DNA of 61,601 nt from Gemmobacter caeni (GCF_003054195.1 NZ_QBKP01000022.1:1-61601), one strand, 5' to 3'; shown: positions 8,544 to 17,534, counted from the first letter of the stretch. A program made the numbers and translations. The notes: generated by a model not told the origin, from the letters alone.

Positions 8544-10076
8544 ATGCAATCAGACGCGCTGTTCGCCCAGTTGCACCGCGAGGCCGAGGCGCTGGGCGGC
8601 GCGCGGCTCTTTACCATCAGTGTGCAGGACCCCGATGTGGGGCTGGCGCGCCGGGCCTACAGTTCGGATCATACGGCCTATCCGCTGTCCGTGCCAAAGC
8701 CGATCCAGCAGGACGCCTGGTCGCGCCGCGTGCTGATCGAGGGGAAGCCCTTCATCGCCAATACCACGGCGGAGTTCGCGCCTTATTTCTTTGATCATGC
8801 GCAGATCAATGCGCTGGGCTGTCATTCCGCGATCAACCTGCCGGTGCTGGATGGCGGGCAGGTGATCGGCACAGTGAACATTCTGGATGTGGAAAACCAC
8901 TTCACCCCGGATCGGGTGACGGCCTTGCAGGACTTGCTGGCGGCGCAACATGTGGCGCTGGTTGCGGCCATGCGCGCCGTGCCGGTGGGCGGTTCGGTGG
9001 CTGAGGCGCGTCTGGCGCGGTTGCGCGTGCGGATGGTCGAGGCGGGGGTGGATCTGGTGGCGCTGGCGCCCGGCGCGCATCTGCGCTGGCTGCACGGGTT
9101 CGCGCCGATGCCGGATGAACGGCCCTGCCTCGCGCTGATCGGCCATCGTACCGCTGGCTGGCTGATGCCCGCGCTGAACGGCGAGGAGGTGGCGGCGCAC
9201 AGCGACTGGGCGCAATGGCGCTGGGCGGATGATCAGGGGCCCGCCGCCGCGCTGGCTGAGGCGCTGGCCGCGCTTGGTGACATTGGCACGGTCAGTCTGG
9301 ATGAAACCATGCGCGCCGACCATGCCCTGCTGCTGCTGGACGCGCTGCCCGCTGCCGGTCGGATGTTTGCCTCGGAAACCGTGGGGCATCTGCGGCTTTG
9401 CAAGGATGCGACCGAAATCTCCGCCCTGCGCGAAAACGCCCGCATCGCCGATCTGGCGCAACAGGCCCTGCGCGCCGCGATCCGCCCCGGCCAGACGGAG
9501 CGGCAGGTGGCCGAAGCCGCGCGCGCCGCTTTCAAGGCCGAAGGCGCGGTGCCGGAGTTCACCATCATCGCCAGCGGCCCGAACGGGGCTTTCCCGCATC
9601 ATCACACCGGCGACCGGGTCATCGCGGAAGGGGACATCCTCGTCTGTGACATTGGTGCCCGCAAGGATGGATACTATTCCGACATCACCCGCATGGCGGC
9701 CTGTGGCCCCGCGCCCGAAGGCTATGCCGAGGTACATGCCGTGGTCGAGGCGGCGGTGCAGGCCGCGCTGGCCGTTATCCGCCCCGGCATCCCGGCGCGT
9801 GACGTTGATGCAGCGGCCCGCGCGGTGATCGCGACGGCGGGCTACGGCGATTTCTTCACCCACCGCACGGGCCATGGCGTCGGGCAGGAAATCCACGAGC
9901 CACCCTATATCAGCGGCACGTCTGACGTGATCCTGGCGCCGGGAATGGTGTTCTCGGTCGAGCCGGGCATCTATCTGCCCGGCCGGTTCGGCATCCGGCT
10001 GGAGGAACTCGCCGTCGTCACCGAAACCGGATGCGAGATCCTGTCGTCGCTGCCGCGCGATCTGCATATCGCATAA
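8544..10076 (+). CDS. GAF domain fused to M24B (Xaa-Pro/creatinase-type) metallopeptidase
   Basis: A 510-residue fusion. Residues about 1-148 form a GAF domain (SAINLPVLDGGQVIGTVNIL). Residues about 155-285 match the creatinase N-terminal domain. Residues about 290-505 are the M24 pita-bread domain. All five dimetal ligands are present: D369, D380, H444, E473 and E487; H451 of the EIHEP motif is also kept. It should cleave an X-Pro-type dipeptide or a related amide. The GAF domain suggests control by a small molecule or redox signal. The start at 8544 is preceded by AAAGGAAA. It is probably monocistronic. Confidence 0.85.
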   Translation: MQSDALFAQLHREAEALGGARLFTISVQDPDVGLARRAYSSDHTAYPLSVPKPIQQDAWSRRVLIEGKPFIANTTAEFAPYFFDHAQINALGCHSAINLPVLDGGQVIGTVNILDVENHFTPDRVTALQDLLAAQHVALVAAMRAVPVGGSVAEARLARLRVRMVEAGVDLVALAPGAHLRWLHGFAPMPDERPCLALIGHRTAGWLMPALNGEEVAAHSDWAQWRWADDQGPAAALAEALAALGDIGTVSLDETMRADHALLLLDALPAAGRMFASETVGHLRLCKDATEISALRENARIADLAQQALRAAIRPGQTERQVAEAARAAFKAEGAVPEFTIIASGPNGAFPHHHTGDRVIAEGDILVCDIGARKDGYYSDITRMAACGPAPEGYAEVHAVVEAAVQAALAVIRPGIPARDVDAAARAVIATAGYGDFFTHRTGHGVGQEIHEPPYISGTSDVILAPGMVFSVEPGIYLPGRFGIRLEELAVVTETGCEILSSLPRDLHIA

Positions 10077-10132
10077 GTCTTGCACGCAGGCGCCGGGCGG
10101 CTTAGCTCGGTCCTGCACAGGAAGGACATGCC

Positions 10133-11473
10133 ATGACCGATCTCGCTACCCTGACCCATGCCCTGCTCGACGCGGCCCGTAAGGCGGGCGCCGAGGCTGC
10201 CGATGCACTGGCGGTAGAGGGCACGGCGCTGTCCATCGACATCCGTCAGGGCAAGCTGGAACAGGCGGAACGGGCCGAACAGATCGACCTTGGTCTCCGC
10301 GTGCTGATCGGCGGGCGGCAGGCCTGTGTTTCGGTCTCGGATACCTCACCGCGCACGTTGGCCGAGGTGGCGGAACGCGCCGTCGCCATGGCGCGCGAGG
10401 CCCCGGCGGACCCATACGCGGGGCTGGCTGATCCCGGCCAGATCGCCCGCGACTGGGATCTGGCGGCGCTGGATCTTGCCGATGACGCGCCCGAACCCAG
10501 CCCTGCCGCGCTGGAACAGGCCGCCCGTGCCGCAGAAGACGCCGCCATGGCCCGCGCCGGCATCCGGCAGGTGGAGGCTTCCGCCGGCCATTCGCGCCGC
10601 CGCATGCACCTTGCCGCGACCAACGGCTTTTCCGGTGGCTATGCCCGCAGCGCCACCTCGGTTTCCGCCGTCGCTTTCACCGGCGAGGGCACGGGGATGG
10701 AGCGTGACTGGGCCGGGGAATCCCGCATCCATATCGCCGACATGCCGCCGCCAGAGGAAACCGGCGCCCTGGCCGCCGAACGTGCGCTGGCGCGGGCGGG
10801 GGCGCGCAAACCGGCGACCGGCACCTATAATGTGCTGTTTGACGAACGGATCGCGCAAAGTCTGATCGGCCATCTTCTGTCGGCAGTGAATGGCGCTTCC
10901 ATCGCGCGCGGCTCAAGCTGGCTGCGCGATGCTTTGGGGCAGCAGGTGTTGCCCAAGGGGCTGTCGGTGATCGAGGATCCGCATCGCGCGCGGATTTCCG
11001 GCTCGCGTCCTTTCGATGCCGAAGGGCTGCCGACGCAGCGCCGTGCCATTGTGGAAAACGGCATCCTGACCGGCTGGACGCTGGATCTGGCTACCGGGCG
11101 CAAGCTTGGTATGGCCTCCACCGCCAATGCGGCGCGCGGCACCACGTCGCCGCCTTCGCCCGCGACCTCGAACATCGACCTGACGCCGGGCACCGCCACG
11201 CGCAAGCAACTGATCGGGCAGATGGGGACCGGGCTTCTGGTGACCTCGATGATCGGCTCGACCATCAACCCGACTACGGGGGATTATTCGCGCGGCGCCA
11301 GCGGCTTCTGGGTCGAGGATGGCGAGATCGCCTATCCGGTGAATGAATGCACCATCGCGGGCAATCTGCGGACCATGCTTCTGTCGATGATCGCCGCCAA
11401 TGATGCGCGGCCGCATCTGTCGACCCGGGTGCCCAGCCTGCTGGTGGAAGGGATGACGCTTGCGGGTCAATGA
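10133..11473 (+). CDS. pmbA: PmbA/TldE-type metalloprotease subunit
   Basis: A 446-residue protein of the TldD/PmbA family. In E. coli TldD and TldE (PmbA) form a complex that degrades unfolded peptides, with TldD holding the catalytic zinc site. The conserved C-terminal part is visible: GMASTANAARGT, GTGLLVTSMIGS, INPTTGDYSRGASGFWVEDGEI and VNECTIAGNL. There is no HExxxH motif, as expected of the E subunit. A tldD partner is not in the window. The stop overlaps the next gene by 14 bp. Confidence 0.9.
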   Translation: MTDLATLTHALLDAARKAGAEAADALAVEGTALSIDIRQGKLEQAERAEQIDLGLRVLIGGRQACVSVSDTSPRTLAEVAERAVAMAREAPADPYAGLADPGQIARDWDLAALDLADDAPEPSPAALEQAARAAEDAAMARAGIRQVEASAGHSRRRMHLAATNGFSGGYARSATSVSAVAFTGEGTGMERDWAGESRIHIADMPPPEETGALAAERALARAGARKPATGTYNVLFDERIAQSLIGHLLSAVNGASIARGSSWLRDALGQQVLPKGLSVIEDPHRARISGSRPFDAEGLPTQRRAIVENGILTGWTLDLATGRKLGMASTANAARGTTSPPSPATSNIDLTPGTATRKQLIGQMGTGLLVTSMIGSTINPTTGDYSRGASGFWVEDGEIAYPVNECTIAGNLRTMLLSMIAANDARPHLSTRVPSLLVEGMTLAGQ

Positions 11474-12242
11474 GGATGACCTTGTCCTGATCACCGATGC
11501 GGCCCGGCAGGCGGGTGCGCTGGCCATGCGATACTGGCGGCAGGCGCCGAAATCCTGGGAAAAGCCGGGGCAGGGGCCTGTCAGCGAGGCTGATCTGGCG
11601 GTGAACGCCCTGCTGCACGACCTGCTTTTGAAGACGCGTCCTGATTATGGCTGGCTGTCCGAGGAAGACGCAGACACGCCCGAACGGCTGGGCGCCGCGC
11701 GGCTGTTCGTTCTGGACCCGATCGACGGCACCCGTGCCTTCATCGCGGGCGAGGATACCTTCGCCGTTTCGCTGGCCGTGGTAGAGCAGGGCATCCCGGT
11801 GGCGGGTGTGGTCCATCTGCCGGCGCTGGACCGCACCTATACGGCTGCACTGGCGCAGGGGGCGCGGAAGAACGACGCGCCGATCCGCGCCTCGGGCCGG
11901 GCCGGGGTCGAAGGGGCGACGCTGCTGACCACCGGGCCGAACATGGCGCCGGAGCACTGGCCCGGCGGGGTGCCGGACCTGAAACGCAGCTTTCGCCCCT
12001 CGCTGGCCTATCGGCTGTGTCTGGTGGCCGAGGGGCGGCATGATGGTATGCTCACCCTGCGCGATGCCTGGGAATGGGACATTGCCGCCGGGGCGCTGAT
12101 CGCGGCCGAAGCGGGCGCCACGGTGACTGACCGGCTGGGCCAACCCCTGCGGTTCAACATCGCGCATCCGCAGGCGGCGGGGGTGATCGCTGCGGCGCCG
12201 GGGTTGCATGCGGCGCTACTGTCGCGCTTGGGCCATGGCTGA
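11460..12242 (+). CDS. Inositol-monophosphatase-family phosphatase (CysQ-like)
   Basis: A 260-residue member of the Mg-dependent, Li-sensitive phosphatase family. Metal ligands lie in SEED (67-70) and DPIDGT (86-91), and the C-terminal WDIAAG motif is present. It is nearest to 3'(2'),5'-bisphosphate nucleotidases (CysQ), but inositol or histidinol phosphate substrates cannot be excluded. The start is TTG at 11460, inside the end of pmbA; no ATG or GTG in this frame fits better. It overlaps the next gene by 8 bp. Confidence 0.85.
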   Translation: MRVNEDDLVLITDAARQAGALAMRYWRQAPKSWEKPGQGPVSEADLAVNALLHDLLLKTRPDYGWLSEEDADTPERLGAARLFVLDPIDGTRAFIAGEDTFAVSLAVVEQGIPVAGVVHLPALDRTYTAALAQGARKNDAPIRASGRAGVEGATLLTTGPNMAPEHWPGGVPDLKRSFRPSLAYRLCLVAEGRHDGMLTLRDAWEWDIAAGALIAAEAGATVTDRLGQPLRFNIAHPQAAGVIAAAPGLHAALLSRLGHG

Positions 12243-13122
12243 TCGGGCGCTCCACCTCTATCTGCCCGCACATCTGCGGGCAGATCACGAAGCGGGCAAG
12301 ACCAATATCCTCAGCCGGATCATCGAGGCGCTGCCGGGCTGGGCGCTGCATCACCACCCGGAGGCTGAAGGCGCCGAGCCGCCCGCGCGTGGCGGCTATA
12401 CCCTGACCCATATGCAAGAACCGCAGGACCGGCGCACGTTGTGTCTGCGCCGCGCCTATTACTATCCGTTCTGGCGGATCGAGCCGACCAACGAGCGCTG
12501 GAACTTCGCCGTCGCGCGCAAGGCACCTGATTACAGCCGCATCCCGCCCCGCGCCCGAGCCTTCCACGCGCGGTTGCGCGAACGTGTGCTGGCAGGGCGC
12601 GAGTCCACGCGCGAAGGCTTTGTCTTCATGCCCTTGCAGGGCCGCCTGCTGGATCACCGCTCGTTCCAAAGCATGAGCCCGATGGCGATGATCGCCGAGA
12701 CGCTGGCGCGTCAACCCTTGCCGGTGGTGGCGACGCTGCATCCCGGCGAGACCTATACCGGGGCCGAGCGCGTCGCGCTGGCTGGGGTGACAGACCCGCG
12801 TTTCCGTCTGGTCGAGGCGCCTTCTGCCGAACTGCTTGCCCGCTGCGATCATGTGGTCACGCAAAACTCCAGCGTGGCCTTGCAGGCGATGATCGCGGGC
12901 AAGGGGGCGGTGTTGTTTGCCGGGATCGACTTTCATCACCCCGCCGGTTCGGTCCTGCGCGACGGGATCGAAGCCGCCTTCGCGCGTGGGGCCGCGCCGC
13001 CAGACCGCATGGCCGAATATCTGTGGTGGTTCTTCCGGCACGAGGCGATTGACGCGCAGGCCCCCGACGCCCCGGCCCGGATCGCGGCGCTTCTTAAGGC
13101 CCAGGGCTGGCCGATCGCCTAG
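12235..13122 (+). CDS. Capsule-polysaccharide-synthesis-like protein
   Basis: A 295-residue protein. The ATG at 12235 (MADRALH) lies 8 bp inside the end of the phosphatase gene; a longer upstream reading lacks a good ribosome site. The C-terminal third has the pattern CDHVVTQNSSVALQAMIAGK, similar to the nucleotide-sugar site of KpsC/KpsS-type capsule synthesis proteins. A role in surface polysaccharide or modified-lipid synthesis is likely but not specific. It ends a three-gene unit closed by a terminator. Confidence 0.7.
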   Translation: MADRALHLYLPAHLRADHEAGKTNILSRIIEALPGWALHHHPEAEGAEPPARGGYTLTHMQEPQDRRTLCLRRAYYYPFWRIEPTNERWNFAVARKAPDYSRIPPRARAFHARLRERVLAGRESTREGFVFMPLQGRLLDHRSFQSMSPMAMIAETLARQPLPVVATLHPGETYTGAERVALAGVTDPRFRLVEAPSAELLARCDHVVTQNSSVALQAMIAGKGAVLFAGIDFHHPAGSVLRDGIEAAFARGAAPPDRMAEYLWWFFRHEAIDAQAPDAPARIAALLKAQGWPIA

Positions 13123-13134
13123 AACACCCGCATA

Positions 13135-13163
13135 AAAAAGGCGGCCCCGAAGGACCGCCCTTT
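13135..13163. terminator. Bidirectional terminator between the capsule-like gene and trxA
   Basis: GGCGG (13140-13144) and CCGCC (13155-13159) form the core stem. On the plus side it is followed by CTTTCC, on the minus side by TTTTTTAT. It serves mainly the leftward trxA transcript and may also stop the rightward unit. Confidence 0.75.
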
Positions 13164-13181
13164 CCGAAATTCAGCGCAAAA

Positions 13182-13508
13182 TCAGATGGCCGAGCTGATC
13201 CAGTTCGCCAGCGCGGCTTTCGGCGCGGCGCCGATCTTGTTCGACACCACCTGCCCGTCCTTGAACAGGAACAGCGCCGGAATGCCGCGCACACCCAGAA
13301 CAGCCGGGCTGTCGGGGTTTTCGTCGACATTGACCTTCACGATCTTCACCTTGCCCGCATATTCAGTGGCGAGTTCCTCCAGCGCCGGGCCGATCTGGCG
13401 GCACGGGCCGCACCATTCGGCCCAGAAATCCACCACGACCGGGATCGGCGATTTGCGGACTTCTTCATCGAAAGTGGCATCGGTGACGGCTACGGTTGCG
13501 GCGCCCAT
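13182..13508 (-). CDS. trxA: Thioredoxin
   Basis: A 108-residue thioredoxin, the standard size. The active site WCGPC lies at residues 32-36, the buried Asp is in VVVDFW, and the cis-Pro is in RGIPAL. It reduces protein disulfides in the cytoplasm, taking electrons from thioredoxin reductase. The ATG at 13508 follows GGAG; an upstream in-frame ATG (13538) would add ten residues that do not belong to the fold. Confidence 0.97.
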   Translation of the reverse strand: MGAATVAVTDATFDEEVRKSPIPVVVDFWAEWCGPCRQIGPALEELATEYAGKVKIVKVNVDENPDSPAVLGVRGIPALFLFKDGQVVSNKIGAAPKAALANWISSAI

Positions 13509-13596
13509 GATCGTTCTCCAAGGGAATCTGTCAGGCAAGAAACGTAAGGAGCCGGGCGCGCAGCGTCAAGGACTAGCGGCTGCGGCATAGCCGACC

Positions 13597-14766
13597 TCAC
13601 GATATCGGGATGCTCGCCAGCCGCCGCGCCGCCGCGCGCCCCGCATGAAGGCCGGTGGCCCAGCTTGCGGTCAGCAGATAGCCGCCGGTCGGCGCCTCCC
13701 AGTCCAGCATTTCCCCGGCGGCAAAAAGGCCCGGCAGGGCTTTCAGCTCCAGATCATCGGTGAGGGCCGCGCGCGCGATCCCCCCCGCTGAGGATATCGC
13801 CTCGTCCAGCGGGCGGGGGCCTGTATGGGGCACCGGCAGATGCTTCAGCAGGGGGGCCAGATCGGCGGGCAGGGGCCGGGCCAGTTCCATCACCAGCGCG
13901 GTCGTCGCGGGCGGCAATCCCAGCTTGCGCAGCCGGTTACTGGCACTTTCGCCCGGCTTCATCCGCACCAGCCGGTCGCGCAGTGTCGCCAGAGTCAGAT
14001 CGGGGAACAGATCCAGCGCCAGAGGTGCCCCCAACCGCAAGTCGCGGCTGATTGTGTAGATCCCGCCGCCTTCAAGCCCGCGGGCAGAGATCACGAACTC
14101 GCCCCGCTCGCGCCGGTCGCCCGCAATCAGGCAGGCGCCCTTGACCGGCTGGCCGAAATGCCGCGCCATATGGGGGGACCAGCCCATGCAAAAGCCCATG
14201 TTCGCCGGGGCGAAGGGCGTCATCTTCACGCCCCGCGCGGCCAGCCAGGGCAGCCAGGCCGCATCTGACCCCAGCCGGGGCCAGCTTGCGCCGCCAAGCG
14301 CCAGCACGGTGACGGCAGGGCGCAGCGCTTGCGGGCCCTCCGGCGTGTCGAAAATCAGCGCATCGCCATCAAATCCGGTCCAGCGCCAACGGCGGCGCAG
14401 GTCCACGCCCTTCCGCGCCAACCGCTCCAGCCAGGCCCGCAGCAGCGGTGAACCTTTCAGAGCCACCGGAAACACCCGCCCCGACGAGCCGGTGAAGACC
14501 TCTTGCCCCAACCCGCGACAGAAGTCCTTCACCTGTTCGGGGCCAAAGGCGGCCAGTATCGGTGCCAGCCATCCGGCATCGTACTGCGCGGCGAAGGCGG
14601 GCAGCGGCTCGTCCTTCGTCACGTTCAGCCCGGATTTCCCCGCCATCAGCAGCTTGCGCGCAGGAGAGGGCTTGGCCTCTGCCACCACGACTGCATGCCC
14701 CGCATCGGCCAGCGCCTCGGCTGCCATCAGCCCGGCCGGACCGGCGCCGATGACCAGCGCCCTCAT
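13597..14766 (-). CDS. FAD-dependent oxidoreductase, HI0933/TIGR03862-type flavoprotein
   Basis: A 389-residue flavoprotein. The N terminus has the FAD-binding GAGPAGLMAAEALADAGH with the acidic VVVAEAKPSP. The C terminus has the second FAD contact, LPGLFAAGEMLDWEAPTGGY. The family is widespread in Proteobacteria with no established substrate. It overlaps the upstream mechanosensitive channel gene by 4 bp (ATGA), so the two are co-transcribed and translationally coupled. Confidence 0.85.
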   Translation of the reverse strand: MRALVIGAGPAGLMAAEALADAGHAVVVAEAKPSPARKLLMAGKSGLNVTKDEPLPAFAAQYDAGWLAPILAAFGPEQVKDFCRGLGQEVFTGSSGRVFPVALKGSPLLRAWLERLARKGVDLRRRWRWTGFDGDALIFDTPEGPQALRPAVTVLALGGASWPRLGSDAAWLPWLAARGVKMTPFAPANMGFCMGWSPHMARHFGQPVKGACLIAGDRRERGEFVISARGLEGGGIYTISRDLRLGAPLALDLFPDLTLATLRDRLVRMKPGESASNRLRKLGLPPATTALVMELARPLPADLAPLLKHLPVPHTGPRPLDEAISSAGGIARAALTDDLELKALPGLFAAGEMLDWEAPTGGYLLTASWATGLHAGRAAARRLASIPIS

Positions 14767-16088
14767 GCCCCCGCGGCCTCGGCGCCTGCGTTGCGGATAT
14801 GGACCACGCGCTGCGGGAAGGGCATCTCGATCCCGTTGTCCTTCAGCGCGTTCCAGATGGCGAACAGCACGGGTGATCCGAAGCGGTTCTTGCCATCGTC
14901 AATGCCGTTGACCCAGTATTCCACCGCGAAATCGACAGAACTTTCGCCAAAGCCACGCAACTCGCAGTCGGGCCCGTCGGGTTCGGTCAGCACGAAGGGC
15001 AGCGCGGCGACTGCCGCCTCGATGATCTCCGGCACCTTGTTGATATCGGTGTCATAGCTGACCGAGAACTCTGCCTCGTAACGGTTGGCTGACCCCTGAT
15101 CGGAATAGTTGACCACGCGCGAGGTGATGAAATGGTCATTCGGCACCACGATCCATTTGCCATCGAAGGTTTCCAGAATGCAGGCGCGGGCAGTCATCCG
15201 GACGATGGTGCCCTTTTCGCCGCCGTCCAGTTCGACGTAATCGCCGACGGTGGTCTGGCCTTCCAGCAGCAGGATGATGCCGGACACGAAGTTCGCAGCG
15301 ATCTGCTGCAGGCCAAGGCCGATCCCGACACCCAGCGCACCGCCCAGAACCGCGACGGCGGTCAGGTCGATGCCCATGATCGACATCAGCAGCAGGAACG
15401 AGGCGCCGAAGATCATAACCTCGGTTGCCTTCACCGCCAGTTCGCGGGTGGCCGGGCGCAGCTCTTCCTGTTTCTTGATGTAATCGGCGCTCTGCCGGTT
15501 CGACCAGGCGCCCAGCCAGAACAGCAGCGATCCCGCAATCAGCCCCCGGATCAGTGCCATGACCGAGAAGCGGATGTTGCCGAAAGCGATGATGGTTTCT
15601 TCCAGCCGCAGCGAAATCTCGTCCAGGATGCCAAGCGCATAAAGCGCGGCGACCGGAATCAGGACATAGCGACCCAACAGCCGCAGGAAGCTGTCACGCA
15701 GCACTTCGCGCACGAAGATCCGGGCGGCGAGGAACAGGAAGATGCGCTTGCCAAAGGCGATAACGGCACCCGAGCCGAACAGCGAGCGGGTGATCTCTTC
15801 TCCCAGAGCGGTGAAGGCCCAGGCGAAAAGAGGCAGCAGAAGCGGCAGGAAGCGGCTGGCGAACAGGCGCGCCGTGACCATATAGCCGGTCTTGCCCTCC
15901 GGCGGGGTGATCAGCCGCATGAACAGCGGCTGGGTCCGCAGCGTCAGCAGCCGCGCGGCCATGAAGGCCACGATCAGCAGGGCGAATTGCGACCAGGCGG
16001 CGGGCGACAGCAGCCAGAGCTTTGCCGTCTCGACCGCCGGGTCCAGCCATTCATGCAGCACGAGGAAGAATTCGGATTGCTTGTCCAT
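14763..16088 (-). CDS. MscS-family mechanosensitive ion channel
   Basis: A 441-residue inner-membrane protein. About six hydrophobic segments lie in residues 25-270. The pore-lining helix and beta domain follow (GGALGVGIGLGLQQIAANFV and EGQTTVGDYVEL). The C-terminal part is soluble and alpha/beta, as in MscS. It is longer than E. coli MscS (286 residues) because of extra N-terminal membrane helices, as in YbdG/YnaI-type channels. It opens under membrane tension to release solutes. The ATG at 16088 begins MDKQSEF. Confidence 0.9.
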   Translation of the reverse strand: MDKQSEFFLVLHEWLDPAVETAKLWLLSPAAWSQFALLIVAFMAARLLTLRTQPLFMRLITPPEGKTGYMVTARLFASRFLPLLLPLFAWAFTALGEEITRSLFGSGAVIAFGKRIFLFLAARIFVREVLRDSFLRLLGRYVLIPVAALYALGILDEISLRLEETIIAFGNIRFSVMALIRGLIAGSLLFWLGAWSNRQSADYIKKQEELRPATRELAVKATEVMIFGASFLLLMSIMGIDLTAVAVLGGALGVGIGLGLQQIAANFVSGIILLLEGQTTVGDYVELDGGEKGTIVRMTARACILETFDGKWIVVPNDHFITSRVVNYSDQGSANRYEAEFSVSYDTDINKVPEIIEAAVAALPFVLTEPDGPDCELRGFGESSVDFAVEYWVNGIDDGKNRFGSPVLFAIWNALKDNGIEMPFPQRVVHIRNAGAEAAGA

Positions 16089-16195
16089 TGCGATGCCCCA
16101 ATACGCCGGGTCCGACCTGCCGGGAATGGCGGAGGCTTCGCAGAACCCGCCCGCCGGTGCAAGCCTTCGTCACCGGCAGGGCGGGTGCCCCAACG

Positions 16196-16915
16196 TCAGA
16201 TCATGCGGATCGTATCTTTCTCGACCGAAAGCACATAGCCGCGCCGGGCGATGGTCTTGACCAGAAGTTCCGACACCAACTGGTTCCCCAGCGCGTCGCG
16301 CAGCCGCTTGACCCGCGTGGCGCCCGATGCCTCGTCGCAATCCGCCTCGGTCCGGCCCGAGATCACCGCCTCGATCTGCGCGCCGGTCAGCACCTCGTCA
16401 TCCATCCGTGCCTCGGCCAGCACCGACAGGGTTTCGATGGCGGCCTCGGTCAGCTTGAATTCCAGATCGTTGATATAGACCGCCCGGCTTTCCCGGCTGA
16501 TCATCAGGGACGACACGGTGATCCCCGACCGCTGGATGGCTGACATCCGGCGGTTTTGCCCCACGATGGTCAGCAGGAACACCAGACAGGCCACCAGCAA
16601 CCCGGCGGAAAACACCAGAAGCACGAAGATGACCATGCGATAGCTCGACAGCACCTCCTGAAAGGTGGTGCCGGATTGCGCGATGATCTCCAGCAGCTTG
16701 ATCTCGGCTAGGGTGCGCAGGTCGTCGTTTTCGACGAAGAGCTTTTCCACCCGCGCATTGAAGGCATTGGCGTCAGGCAGGCTGAGAAACAGGAACACCG
16801 CCGCCGCGGCGAGAATCGCGACAATGGCGGCGACGCCGAAAGCGGCCGTGCGGTTCCCCGCGCGGAGACTTTCAGTAACGGAGGAAGTAATCTCCGGCAC
16901 TCGATCGCCTTTCAT
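16196..16915 (-). CDS. Membrane-anchored regulator with C-terminal winged-helix domain
   Basis: A 239-residue protein. TM1 is at about residues 24-46, a short charged, probably helical periplasmic stretch at 50-90, and TM2 at 93-118. Residues about 136-232 match an OmpR/PhoB-type winged helix: YINDLEFKLTEAAIETLSVL, then TRVKRLRDALG and the wing VKTIARRGYVLS. This looks like a one-component membrane regulator, but the order is reversed from ToxR/CadC, which have the DNA-binding domain at the N terminus. Its start lies 44 bp inside the end of the small secreted-protein gene upstream. Target and signal are unknown. Confidence 0.8.
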   Translation of the reverse strand: MKGDRVPEITSSVTESLRAGNRTAAFGVAAIVAILAAAAVFLFLSLPDANAFNARVEKLFVENDDLRTLAEIKLLEIIAQSGTTFQEVLSSYRMVIFVLLVFSAGLLVACLVFLLTIVGQNRRMSAIQRSGITVSSLMISRESRAVYINDLEFKLTEAAIETLSVLAEARMDDEVLTGAQIEAVISGRTEADCDEASGATRVKRLRDALGNQLVSELLVKTIARRGYVLSVEKDTIRMI

Positions 16916-17150
16916 TGAGGCCCTCGGGGCCGAAGGTGGACACGATATTTAAGAGCTTCCAGCCCTGCGCGGCAAGGCGCGGCGCCAGTTCGGCGCGGGC
17001 GCCTTTCTTGTTGCAGGCGGAAACTTGCGCCACGCCGTAGTGCAGGCGCAGCGGGTTGTCCTGCTTGGCCTTGTAATCGGCATAGCATTCGGCAGCCGCA
17101 GGCATGGCGACAAGGCAGGCAAGGGCGGCTGCAAGAAGAACGCGGATCAT
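16872..17150 (-). CDS. Small secreted protein with two cysteines
   Basis: A 92-residue protein. A signal peptide (1-20) ends at AAA before ECYADYKAK. The mature part has two cysteines, C22 and C46, that could form a disulfide, and is otherwise charged. I do not recognise a named family. It overlaps the following membrane winged-helix regulator gene by 44 bp, so the two are co-expressed, and it may be the periplasmic partner of that regulator. The palindrome at 17231-17243 lies 81 bp upstream of its ATG. Confidence 0.75.
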   Translation of the reverse strand: MIRVLLAAALACLVAMPAAAECYADYKAKQDNPLRLHYGVAQVSACNKKGARAELAPRLAAQGWKLLNIVSTFGPEGLNERRSSAGDYFLRY

Positions 17151-17230
17151 GGCGCAGGCTCCGGTTAGGGTCTTTGCATACTGAGGGGGAAGCGCCTGTA
17201 ATTCAATAACCTGAGCGGAGATTGGCCGTT

Positions 17231-17243
17231 GTTATCGGATAAC
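17231..17243. promoter_or_regulatory. Perfect palindrome GTTATCGGATAAC, second copy
   Basis: Identical to 2404-2416. It is flanked by GGCCG and CGGCC, which extend the inverted repeat. It lies in the divergent region between the 92-residue secreted protein gene (81 bp away) and the 59-residue peptide gene (109 bp away). Confidence 0.55.
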
Positions 17244-17351
17244 GCGGCCGTGTCATTGCCTGTCCTGCGGCGCCGGGCGAATATGCCTGCAATGACTGGC
17301 GAACCATGAGTCGCCGGCATCGACGCAGAGCAGAAGAACAGGAGATTTCAG

Positions 17352-17531
17352 ATGACCCAACCCCGTCACCGGGGGCGGCTTTCGCCGCAGACCCGTTTCG
17401 CCCTGACCATGATGGCCGCACTCGCGGTGATGATTGCCCTGACGCTGTCCGCCCTTCCGGGGCAGGGAAATGCCACGACGACCTGCAAGCTGGAACTGTC
17501 GGAACCGGCGCATCGCGCCTGTGACGTCTGA
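17352..17531 (+). CDS. Small exported or membrane peptide, 59 residues
   Basis: ATG at 17352 preceded by AGGAGA at good spacing. The 59 residues have an Arg-rich start, a hydrophobic helix (about 16-36: FALTMMAALAVMIALTLSAL) and a short tail with two Cys (C45 and C57). Either a cleaved signal peptide ending at GNA, or a single-pass membrane peptide. The stop is 3 bp before the GTG start of rnhB, so it leads that transcription unit. Function unknown. Confidence 0.65.
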   Translation: MTQPRHRGRLSPQTRFALTMMAALAVMIALTLSALPGQGNATTTCKLELSEPAHRACDV

Positions 17532-17534
17532 TCC

